Shown here one piece after another: positions 57,614 through 64,000 of a stretch of DNA of 64,000 bases (position 1 is its first letter; every line of letters begins with the position of its first letter). The stretch spans positions 29,238 to 93,237 of the forward strand of contig CAILYI010000195.1 of the NCBI GenBank assembly GCA_903838415.1, given 5' to 3'. The notes under the pieces are model-generated. The model had not been told where the DNA came from and ran no database searches. It was given only the letters and a program-made list of their open reading frames with translations. Both the position numbers and the translations under genes were made by a program. The DNA is from an uncultured Anaerolineae bacterium. GTDB lineage: Bacteria > Chloroflexota > Anaerolineae > Anaerolineales > Villigracilaceae.

Positions 57614-58219
57614 TTATCTGCTTTCGCGGCGCATGGCCCACAGACAAGGGTTGGATAGGGTGGGCTGGCGCTCCGCGGCGATGACAAAGCCCAATTTCTG
57701 GTAGAACCGTACCGCGGACGGGTTGTTCGTCTCCAGATAGCAGGGTTGGTGAACTGCATCCGCACTGGCAAGGACGGGCTGCAGCAGCAATCCGCCCAAC
57801 CCGCGCCCCTGGCTGACCGGGTCAACACCCAGCAGGAAAAGGTACCAGTGCGGCTCCGGGGCAAGCTGTTCGTGGATCAACTCCGAGATGGAATTTAATC
57901 TTCCCAGGCGCAAGACAGCGCTCAACCCGATTTTCAAAGGTGTCAGCAACATCCCGGCCTGCAGCGCGCGTGGAATTGTGATCGCGTTCTCCCCGGGCCG
58001 CAGCCAGATCGCCAGCCCGTTTTGCGCGCTGGCATACACATCCCCGAAACGCAGGCCATATTGCAGGTTGAGCTTGAGCAATGCTGGCAGAGTCCGTGTG
58101 CGGTGCTGCTCATCAGGCATGGCAAGCTGAAAAAGCGGATCATTATGGAAAGCCCTGGCCAGCATCCCAGCCATTTGCCGCAAGGTTTTTTGTGAATAGT
58201 GGGTGATTTGTTGAATCAT
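57614..58219 (-). CDS. GNAT family N-acetyltransferase
   Basis: A 201-residue GNAT protein. The acetyl-CoA-binding motif A is WYLFLLGVDPVSQGRGLGGLLLQPVLA, followed by CYLETNNPSAVRFYQKLGF and the C-terminal strand PCLWAMRRE. It acetylates an amine on an unknown small molecule or protein. ATG 58219 gives the normal N-terminus; the frame stays open further upstream only because it runs through an intergenic inverted repeat, so that extension is not taken. It is convergent with the SIS gene. Confidence 0.8.
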   Translation of the reverse strand: MIQQITHYSQKTLRQMAGMLARAFHNDPLFQLAMPDEQHRTRTLPALLKLNLQYGLRFGDVYASAQNGLAIWLRPGENAITIPRALQAGMLLTPLKIGLSAVLRLGRLNSISELIHEQLAPEPHWYLFLLGVDPVSQGRGLGGLLLQPVLASADAVHQPCYLETNNPSAVRFYQKLGFVIAAERQPTLSNPCLWAMRRESR

Positions 58220-58270
58220 GTCAGCGCACCGCTTCCGCTTGGATGCGAACGTTATTTTTGCATGTGTAAA

Positions 58271-58352
58271 GGCGACCCGCCTAAGCTTACCAGGCGCATG
58301 TTTGCCAGGAAGTTTAGCACCAGTTGGCGCTTTTCGCGCAGAGCGGGTCGCC
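58271..58352. repeat. Inverted-repeat element resembling a MITE
   Basis: GGCGACCCGC at 58271-58280 and GCGGGTCGCC at 58343-58352 are exact complements, with partial extension outward (GTAAA / CCTAC). The 82-base element has the look of dispersed 'GTAGGGGCGACCCGC' palindromes found in intergenic DNA of several phyla. No transposase is associated. Confidence 0.5.
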
Positions 58353-58581
58353 CCTACGGTTTCTTTCCAATTTGACGGATATTCCAGCAATCGTGAGTTG
58401 CCCGGAGCTGATTGTAACCTGCCGGGATGCTGCGTATCGTTGTCAACTCCTATTGTATAGCGAACCACACCCGTGCTTCAACCCTTTCTCGATCAGATAT
58501 ATCCCGAAGACCGGACGAATTTGTCCGCGCGCGCCAAGGAACGGACGACGCGCTCGCCGGAGTTGATCTGTCAAAGATGAC

Positions 58582-58617
58582 AAACGGTAAACTTTCGATT
58601 TCGAAAGCTTACCGTTT
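58582..58617. terminator. 16-bp hairpin, terminator-like
   Basis: AAACGGTAAACTTTCG and CGAAAGCTTACCGTTT pair with one G-U/mismatch around ATTT and are followed on the plus strand by TATTATGGTTT. It may end transcripts reading through from the left, protecting the sensor kinase gene, although no plus-strand gene lies between it and 57601. Confidence 0.5.
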
Positions 58618-58845
58618 TATTATGGTTTCATTGTTATCAAGCGCTCAATTTAGCCGATAATGGATAAGCACAAACTATCAGAAGGCCCTGATTCCTCGCC
58701 TTCAGGATTAAGTTGACAGCTTTCCATGGAGAAAAAGATGGGGGAATGAATCGAATGATTCGGCGTGACATCCATGGCTGGCTTGTCATCATAATTCAAT
58801 CGTAGCCTTTGATTGCCACAGAAAAGCGCCAAGTCTCGAGACCAA

Positions 58846-61800
58846 ATGATCAATTTATTGGATATTCGAACGGTTTTTATCAGTTATTCAATCAGCAATG
58901 CCATCTGTTCCATTGTTATGGCTTTCTTGTGGCGGCAAAACCGCAGGCGCTATCCGGAATTGGGCTTCTGGCTGGCGAACTTTGTCATGCAGTTTTTTTC
59001 CATCCTGTTGATCACGCTGCGCGGCATTCTCCCTGATTTTATTTCCATCATGTTGGCGAATACACTTGGAGCTGCGGCAATCATTCTCCTGTATATTGGT
59101 TTGGAACACTTTGTAGGGAAGGTCAGCTCCCAGAAACATAATTTTATCTTGCTGGCGATCTTCTTCCTTGTTCATTTCTATTACACATATTTTCAGAATA
59201 ATTTATTGGCGCGTAGCATCAATTTTTCAGTTGCGACCGGGTTGGTTTGCATTCAAATTAGCTGGCTCTTGCTTCGTCGCATTGATGTGCGCTTGCGTTG
59301 GAATACAGTCAGCGCTGGGCATGTCGCGGCTGGGTTTGTCGTAGTCAGCATCTTTCGTATCTTTCTGGATTTAAATTCATCCGTCACCAACGATCTATTC
59401 GAATCCGATTTGATGAGCACGCTGGTGATTTTGGCTTTCCAGATGCTATACATCAGCCTGACCTTTGCATTGTTTCTGATGGTTAATCATCGCCTGGTTG
59501 CCGAGTTGGAGCAGGACATCCTCGAGCGGAAACACGCTGAACAGGCTCTCAAAATCAGTGAAGAAAAATTCTCGGTTGCCTTCCAAAACATCCCCGATGC
59601 AATCGTGATTACCTCGCTTGTCGATGGAAAGATTATCGAAGCGAATGATGGCTTTTTCCAAATCACACAATTTTCTAAGGAAGATATCGTTGATAAAACG
59701 ACCATCGACTTGAATCTTTGGGGCAGCACCCTGGATCGTGAAAAATTCGTCAAAAGCCTGGAAGAACAGGGCCGGATAAATAACTTCGAAACCAATTTTC
59801 GAAAAAAAACAGGCAGTATCTTTGTTGGCTGGATTTCAGGAGAAATTATACAGCTGCAGGAATTAAAATGCGTGCTCAATGTCATCCGGGATATTACTGA
59901 ACGGAAAAATACCGAACAAGCGCTTTATGAAAACTACTCTACTTTGCATAATATCCTAGAGAGTACGGATGCGCTGATCTTTTCCATTAACCGGCAGTAT
60001 TGTTATACAAGTTTTAACAGCGCCCACGCCGCCACGATGAAGGAACTATATAACCAGGATATTCAGCTTGGGGGAAACCTGTTGGATTACATGACGGTGG
60101 AAGGGGATCGTATCATCGCCAGGCACAATATCGATCGCGCTCTGGCTGGCGAATATCTCGTTGAGGAGGCTTTCTCAGGCGATGAAGGCTTTTCGCGCCA
60201 CTACTTTGAAGTTTCACATGCCCCAATCATAACGGGCGGCGGCGAAATATTTGGCGTTTCGATCTTCTCCAAAGATATTACGGAGCGAAGGCAAACGGAA
60301 TTGTTGCTGCAGCACAGGTTAATGGAATTGGAAACAGTTAATCGCCTGTCAATTTCTTTGCGCGAAGGAAAAAATTTGCAGGAACTATTATCCGTCTTGT
60401 TGAAGGAGATCTTGAAAGCGGTCAATGCTACGGATGGCGGCATCCTCCTGCTGGATCCAGCGGATAATCTTCTCAAGCTTGTTGAAAGCAGGGGCTGGTT
60501 CGAGGCCAGGGCTAAACTTTCCCTTAATCTTGATGAAGGGATCGTTGGGCAAGTGATTAAAAGCAATGAACTTTATGTTTCCCTCGATCTCCAACAGGAT
60601 CCATTATTCTCGCAGCAAACTGGCGCTTTCATGCCCCTCGACTCAAGCGGCGCGTTTTTGCCGATTCGCGGTGAAAATGGCACCATTGGCATGTTGATTG
60701 TCACAAACCAGTTGCCGCGCACACCCAGCGAAAATGAATTGCGTTTGCTTACGATCGTTGCTCAAATCGGCGCAAATGCCATCTCGCGTTCTCTTTTGCA
60801 CGATCAAATCCAGTTGTTCAACTTTGATCTCCAAAAAGAGATTCATCAAAAAGTGATTGTCCAGGAGTTGTTGGCGGCTGAAAAAGAGTTACTTTCCACC
60901 ACGCTGATGAGTATTGCTGATGGAGTCATCGTAACGGACCAGGATGGAAAGGTGATTCTCTTTAATAGGGCGGCGGAATCCATCACCGGCTACACATTAT
61001 CCGATGCCATCAGAAAACCGGTTAATAATGTTTTTAAATTGCATATTTCCGGCACGCTCGAAGTGGTTCCGGATGTAATCAAATTCCTGTTTGATTTGGA
61101 GAAAGCCCAGAAAAATCAAACTGGACACCGCTCGCCTTTATTAATTACACACACCGGGGAAAAGATACTCGTCTCAGGAAGTATCACCTCCCTTAAATCA
61201 GCGGATGAGAACACGGTGGGCTTTGTAATCGTTTTTCAAAATATCACTGAAAAACAAAAGGTCGAAGCGCAGACCATGCTTTCCCAAAAAATGGTGGCCA
61301 TCGGGCAATTGGCGGCGGGCATCGCTCATGAAATTAATACACCCATTCAATACGTGGGCGATAATATCAAGTTTCTCGGGAAGGCTTTTTCAAAATATTC
61401 AGAAACTTTGGCCGTCTGCCAGCAGGTTATTCACGATCACCTGGAAAAGCCCATCACCCAGGATGATTTGGATCAATTGGATGAACTGTCTCGTCAGAAG
61501 AAGGTTTCGTACTATGCCACTGAAATTCCCAACGCCATCCAGGAATCGTTGGACGGCACGGAGCGAGTGCGGAAGATTGTTCTGGCAATGCGGGAATTTT
61601 CCCACCCTTCAGAAAAGGGGAAAAAACTTTCAGATATTAATCATGGCATCGAGACCACCATCGTAATCTCGCGGAATGAGTGGAAGTACTGCGCCGATTT
61701 GGAGACCGATTTGGACCAGGACCTTCCGCTGGTTTATTGCCAGATCGATGAAATTAATCAGGTGGTTTTGAATATGATCGTCAATGCGGCCCAAGCCATT

Positions 61801-62112
61801 CAAGAGAAGCTGCCCCCGGCATCCGATCAGAAGGGGAAAATCCTGATTAGTACTCGCAAGAAGGAAGATAAAGTTCATATCATCATTCAGGATACCGGCT
61901 CCGGGGTTGCGCAGGAAATCATCGAGCGCATTTTTGATCCATTTTTTACCACCAAGGGCGTTGGCAAGGGCACCGGTCAGGGATTGTCGATGGCCCATAA
62001 CATCATTGTTGAAAAGCATCATGGCCTGATTGGTGTTGAATCCGAACCAGGTCAGGGCACCACTTTCACCATCGAACTGCCGGTTGATTCTTCCGAATTG
62101 GAGCAACGATGA
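58846..62112 (+). CDS. Membrane-bound PAS/GAF sensor histidine kinase
   Basis: A 1088-residue sensor kinase. Residues 10-215 hold about seven hydrophobic segments (for example IICS-like NAICSIVMAFLW, ILLITLRGILPDFISIML, ILLYIGLEHFVG). Then come two PAS domains (from about 240 and 370; NIPDAIVITSLVDGKIIEAN marks the first), a GAF domain (about 500-650, ILLLDPADNLLKLVE) and a third PAS (ADGVIVTDQDGKVILFN). The kinase core follows: phospho-acceptor His828 in AAGIAHEINTPIQYVGDN, N box LNMIVNAAQAI, G1 DTGSGV, F box FDPFFTTK, G2 GTGQGLSMA. ATG 58846 was chosen over TTG 58813. Its stop overlaps the response regulator start (ATGA). The DNA is more AT-rich than the operons to the left. Confidence 0.9.
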   Translation: MINLLDIRTVFISYSISNAICSIVMAFLWRQNRRRYPELGFWLANFVMQFFSILLITLRGILPDFISIMLANTLGAAAIILLYIGLEHFVGKVSSQKHNFILLAIFFLVHFYYTYFQNNLLARSINFSVATGLVCIQISWLLLRRIDVRLRWNTVSAGHVAAGFVVVSIFRIFLDLNSSVTNDLFESDLMSTLVILAFQMLYISLTFALFLMVNHRLVAELEQDILERKHAEQALKISEEKFSVAFQNIPDAIVITSLVDGKIIEANDGFFQITQFSKEDIVDKTTIDLNLWGSTLDREKFVKSLEEQGRINNFETNFRKKTGSIFVGWISGEIIQLQELKCVLNVIRDITERKNTEQALYENYSTLHNILESTDALIFSINRQYCYTSFNSAHAATMKELYNQDIQLGGNLLDYMTVEGDRIIARHNIDRALAGEYLVEEAFSGDEGFSRHYFEVSHAPIITGGGEIFGVSIFSKDITERRQTELLLQHRLMELETVNRLSISLREGKNLQELLSVLLKEILKAVNATDGGILLLDPADNLLKLVESRGWFEARAKLSLNLDEGIVGQVIKSNELYVSLDLQQDPLFSQQTGAFMPLDSSGAFLPIRGENGTIGMLIVTNQLPRTPSENELRLLTIVAQIGANAISRSLLHDQIQLFNFDLQKEIHQKVIVQELLAAEKELLSTTLMSIADGVIVTDQDGKVILFNRAAESITGYTLSDAIRKPVNNVFKLHISGTLEVVPDVIKFLFDLEKAQKNQTGHRSPLLITHTGEKILVSGSITSLKSADENTVGFVIVFQNITEKQKVEAQTMLSQKMVAIGQLAAGIAHEINTPIQYVGDNIKFLGKAFSKYSETLAVCQQVIHDHLEKPITQDDLDQLDELSRQKKVSYYATEIPNAIQESLDGTERVRKIVLAMREFSHPSEKGKKLSDINHGIETTIVISRNEWKYCADLETDLDQDLPLVYCQIDEINQVVLNMIVNAAQAIQEKLPPASDQKGKILISTRKKEDKVHIIIQDTGSGVAQEIIERIFDPFFTTKGVGKGTGQGLSMAHNIIVEKHHGLIGVESEPGQGTTFTIELPVDSSELEQR

Positions 62113-63317
62113 CGACGCAAAAACATCGTATCTTGTTTGTTGATGATGATCCTTTGGTGCTGAGGGGTTTTCAACGTTCATTGGATGATTATTGTGAGAA
62201 TTGGGAGGCTGAATTTGCGCCCTCTGGCAAGGATGCATTAAGAAAATTATCCGAGCAACCTTTTGACGCGATTATCACCGATATGCATATGCCGATCATG
62301 GATGGCGTTCAGCTATTGGATGCGGTCAGCCGGATGACACCTGGCGTCATTCGATTTGTCCTTTCTGGCAACACCAGTGACATCCAAATTCTTAAATCCA
62401 CGCACCTGGTTCACCAGATGATCCCGAAACCATGTGAGATGGAAAAGATCTATGAACTTGTCGAGCGGGCTTGTTGTTTGCGCGATATGCTCTCGGCGCC
62501 CCAGTTATTGCACATCATTACCGGAATTAAATCCCTGCCAAGTGTCCCCAGGTTATATAACCAGCTGCTCGAACAGCTTAAATCTGAGACCGCCAGCTCG
62601 CAGGATGTGGGTAACATTATTGCCCAGGATGCCGCCATGTCGGCCAAGATCCTGCAATTGGTTAATTCAGCTTTCTTCGGCCTTTCGGATAACGTCAGCA
62701 GCCCTCAGAAAGCGGTCACCATCCTGGGACTCAATACGATTAAGTCATTGGTTCTGGGGATCCAGGTCTTTGCGGAATACCAGGGCCAAAGGAATCTTCC
62801 CGTATCCATGGATGCGATTTGGGAACACAGCCTGCACGTCAGCAGCATGGCTTTTACCATTGCGCGCAGTCTTAATTTGAGCAGCCAGGAAAAGGAGGAT
62901 GCGCGGGTTTCCGGCATATTGCATGATGTTGGGATGTTGTTGAGCTTTCAAATCCCCGGGTTTTTCCAAAATGTAAAATTCAATAAAAAAGGCCACACTT
63001 TTATTGAAACAGAATATCGTTTTTTGGGAACTTCCCATGCGGAAATGGGTGGATATTTGCTGGGTATTTGGGGTTTGCCCAATCCTATTGTGGAGGCAGT
63101 CACCTTTCACCATTTGCCCGGCATCCAGGTGGTTGCGAAACCCGGCCTGGTAACTTCTTTATATATTGCCAATGGATTAATCAATATGTGCCAGATGGAA
63201 AGCCAAAAGAATTACGGCCCATATCTGGATTTGGCTTATTTACAAAAGTTTAATCTTGTTGATCGCCTGGATGAATGGGCTGCAATTGCCTTTGATTTAT
63301 TAAACAATACCAGTTGA
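62109..63317 (+). CDS. Response regulator with HDOD output domain
   Basis: A 402-residue protein. Residues 5-125 form a REC domain: acidic pocket LFVDDDPLV, phospho-acceptor Asp in AIITDMHMPIMDG, Ser in FVLSGNT and Lys in MIPKPCE. Residues 135-390 are an HDOD domain (IKSLPSVPRLYNQLLEQL, ILQLVNSAFFGL, TILGLNTIKSLVLG, ILHDVGMLLSFQ, HHLPG). HDOD output proteins act in signalling, often on cyclic nucleotides, motility or stress, without an established enzymatic activity. Coupled by ATGA to the kinase gene, so it is its cognate regulator. Confidence 0.9.
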   Translation: MTTQKHRILFVDDDPLVLRGFQRSLDDYCENWEAEFAPSGKDALRKLSEQPFDAIITDMHMPIMDGVQLLDAVSRMTPGVIRFVLSGNTSDIQILKSTHLVHQMIPKPCEMEKIYELVERACCLRDMLSAPQLLHIITGIKSLPSVPRLYNQLLEQLKSETASSQDVGNIIAQDAAMSAKILQLVNSAFFGLSDNVSSPQKAVTILGLNTIKSLVLGIQVFAEYQGQRNLPVSMDAIWEHSLHVSSMAFTIARSLNLSSQEKEDARVSGILHDVGMLLSFQIPGFFQNVKFNKKGHTFIETEYRFLGTSHAEMGGYLLGIWGLPNPIVEAVTFHHLPGIQVVAKPGLVTSLYIANGLINMCQMESQKNYGPYLDLAYLQKFNLVDRLDEWAAIAFDLLNNTS

Positions 63318-63417
63318 TGGGAGTGAGTTCCGTATCCATTAACAAGAAACACAAAAGAATCGACGAAAATATCTCCCCAAGGGCTATTCATCGCCTGTGG
63401 AGTTCGCCGGAGAGCCT

Positions 63418-63669
63418 GTTGATCGAATAGAAATGCGTGTTAATCAAATGAAGAAGCTCCTTGATCGAATGGGAAGGCATGTTAATCAAAGGGGAATGCG
63501 TGTTTATTAAAGAGGGAAGCTCCCCGATTAAAGGGGAACGCATGTTTATTAAAGGGGGAAGCTCCCCGATTAAAGGGGAATACATGTTTATTAAAGGGGG
63601 AAGCTCCCCCCTCAAATAAGGAAGCTCCCTATTTTAGTTGGAAGGCTTACCAACTAAATTGGAAGGCTT
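63418..63669. repeat. Twelve tandem copies of a degenerate 21-base repeat
   Basis: The segment divides without gap into twelve 21-base units. In its middle, two unit types alternate (GTTTATTAAAGGGGG then AAGCTC; CCCGATTAAAGGGGAA then YRCAT), giving a 42-base higher-order repeat, nearly identical at 63502-63606. Outer copies are more diverged, ending with TTGGAAGGCTT units. The junction GGGGGAAGCTCCCC is palindromic. One plus-strand frame (63479-63619) stays open and would encode repeats of FIKGGSSPIKGE, without a good ribosome binding site. Most likely a minisatellite. Confidence 0.8.
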
Positions 63670-63875
63670 TCCGGGTTCGAGTAAAGCCTTTTGAATGACG
63701 TTGGATGAGTGATGAACTTGAATATGAACAGATGCGTTCCAGTAAAAACAATGTGTGACATAGGTGAGAGCCCCTTAACGTATAATTCCACTGGCTGCCA
63801 TCCTGTGCGGACAGGGAAATTTATTGAGATAAAAAGGTTTCTTGTTGATTTGGCGCGATTAACGCCGTAAAGGAG

Positions 63876-64000
63876 TGTAGTGGACCCCAAAAACTGGACG
63901 GTTTTTGGTCGATCCTAAGGGGTGGTCTGATCGGGTTGAGCTAACCGCCAGGCGATTTCAAACTCAACGGGTGTCAGATACCCCAGTGATGAATGGATAC
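63876..64000 (-). mobile_element. End of an IS3-family insertion sequence
   Basis: The terminal sequence TGTAGTGGACCCCAAAAACT, as found at ends of IS3-family elements, begins at about 63876. It is followed by the C-terminal codons of an IS3-type transposase reading toward it from beyond the window edge. CCAAAAAC and GTTTTTGG form an 8-bp hairpin within the end. The rest of the element lies outside the window. Confidence 0.7.
63915..64000 (-). CDS. IS3-family transposase, last 27 residues
   Basis: On the minus strand the frame entering at the window edge reads IHSSLGYLTPVEFEIAWRLA and ends QPDQTTP before the stop at 63915-63917. The SSLGYLTPVEFE segment is the hallmark C-terminus of the DDE integrase OrfB of IS3-family elements. 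Everything upstream of these residues is outside the window, so intactness cannot be judged. Confidence 0.75.
   Translation of the reverse strand, partial: IHSSLGYLTPVEFEIAWRLAQPDQTTP

Larger units (their letters stand above)
58220..58845. other. Gene-free stretch between GNAT and sensor kinase genes
   Basis: No convincing gene. It contains an imperfect inverted repeat bounded by GGCGACCCGC (58271-58280) and GCGGGTCGCC (58343-58352), and a strong 16-bp hairpin at 58582-58617. The remaining DNA shows short open frames without ribosome binding sites. A promoter for the sensor kinase should lie after 58620, in the AT-rich part, but no clear -35/-10 pair was picked. Confidence 0.5.

Noticed and set aside
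58220..58468. N-terminal extension of the GNAT protein by 83 residues
   Set aside because: The extension is translated from the inverted-repeat element at 58271-58352 and has no homology to GNAT proteins; ATG 58219 gives the usual start.
63418..63669. CRISPR array
   Set aside because: Units are 21 bases, contiguous and without spacers, and no cas gene is nearby; it is a plain tandem repeat.

Overview
The window looks like a chromosomal segment of an anaerobic or facultatively anaerobic bacterium, most likely Chloroflexota of the class Anaerolineae. This is inferred from the gene mix: archaeal-style thiolase/DUF35 modules, tungsten aldehyde oxidoreductase, BMP-type nucleoside transport, and the 24-base 'STSSGQA' repeat that I associate with such genomes. 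No rRNA or tRNA gene was seen, so the assignment rests on gene content only.

Layout. (1) 1-2522, plus strand: a carbohydrate operon with the end of a Gfo/Idh/MocA dehydrogenase, a xylose-isomerase-like epimerase/isomerase and a ROK sugar kinase. (2) 2523-3081: a gene-free stretch with several hairpins, including a terminator for the minus strand. (3) 3082-27197, minus strand: about 24 acyl-CoA genes, many overlapping by 1-11 bases. They encode a two-subunit CoA-transferase, a beta-keto acid cleavage enzyme, seven thiolase-fold proteins, five DUF35 acyl-CoA-binding partners, a long-chain acyl-CoA synthetase, acyl-CoA dehydrogenase, MaoC and crotonase hydratases and 3-hydroxyacyl-CoA dehydrogenase. 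They also encode a redox module of tungsten AOR, MoaD-like protein, polyferredoxin and iron alcohol dehydrogenase. Five of the seven thiolase-fold proteins have glycine where thiolases carry the nucleophilic cysteine, so they are probably aldolase-type or otherwise divergent C-C lyases. (4) 27221-30338, minus: a MerR (LiuR-like) regulator, a CrtC/AttH-like lipocalin protein and a CrtD/phytoene-desaturase-like flavoprotein, with a clear promoter/operator and terminator.

(5) 30503-51442, minus: the most unusual part, 21 consecutive co-directional genes. They encode a GntR regulator, a complete BMP-family (nucleoside) ABC transporter, four IUNH-type nucleoside hydrolases, five PfkB kinases, an ADP-ribosylglycohydrolase, an amidohydrolase/deaminase, a TrpF-like isomerase lacking the catalytic Cys, a YjbQ protein, a SIS-domain protein, a BtpA-family TIM barrel and an M42 metallo-hydrolase. 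I read this as an uptake and catabolic system for nucleosides and other N-ribosides, possibly running through phosphorylated ribosylamine and Amadori-type intermediates; that route is a hypothesis. (6) 51633-57601, plus: a second GntR regulator, divergent from the first and with its own palindromic operator, a sugar ABC transporter without its ATPase, a ROK kinase and a SIS-domain isomerase/deaminase, which looks like amino-sugar uptake and catabolism. (7) 57614-64000: a GNAT acetyltransferase, a 626-base gap with two hairpins, a large PAS/GAF sensor histidine kinase coupled to a REC-HDOD response regulator, a 12-copy 21-base tandem repeat, and the end of an IS3-family insertion sequence cut by the window edge.
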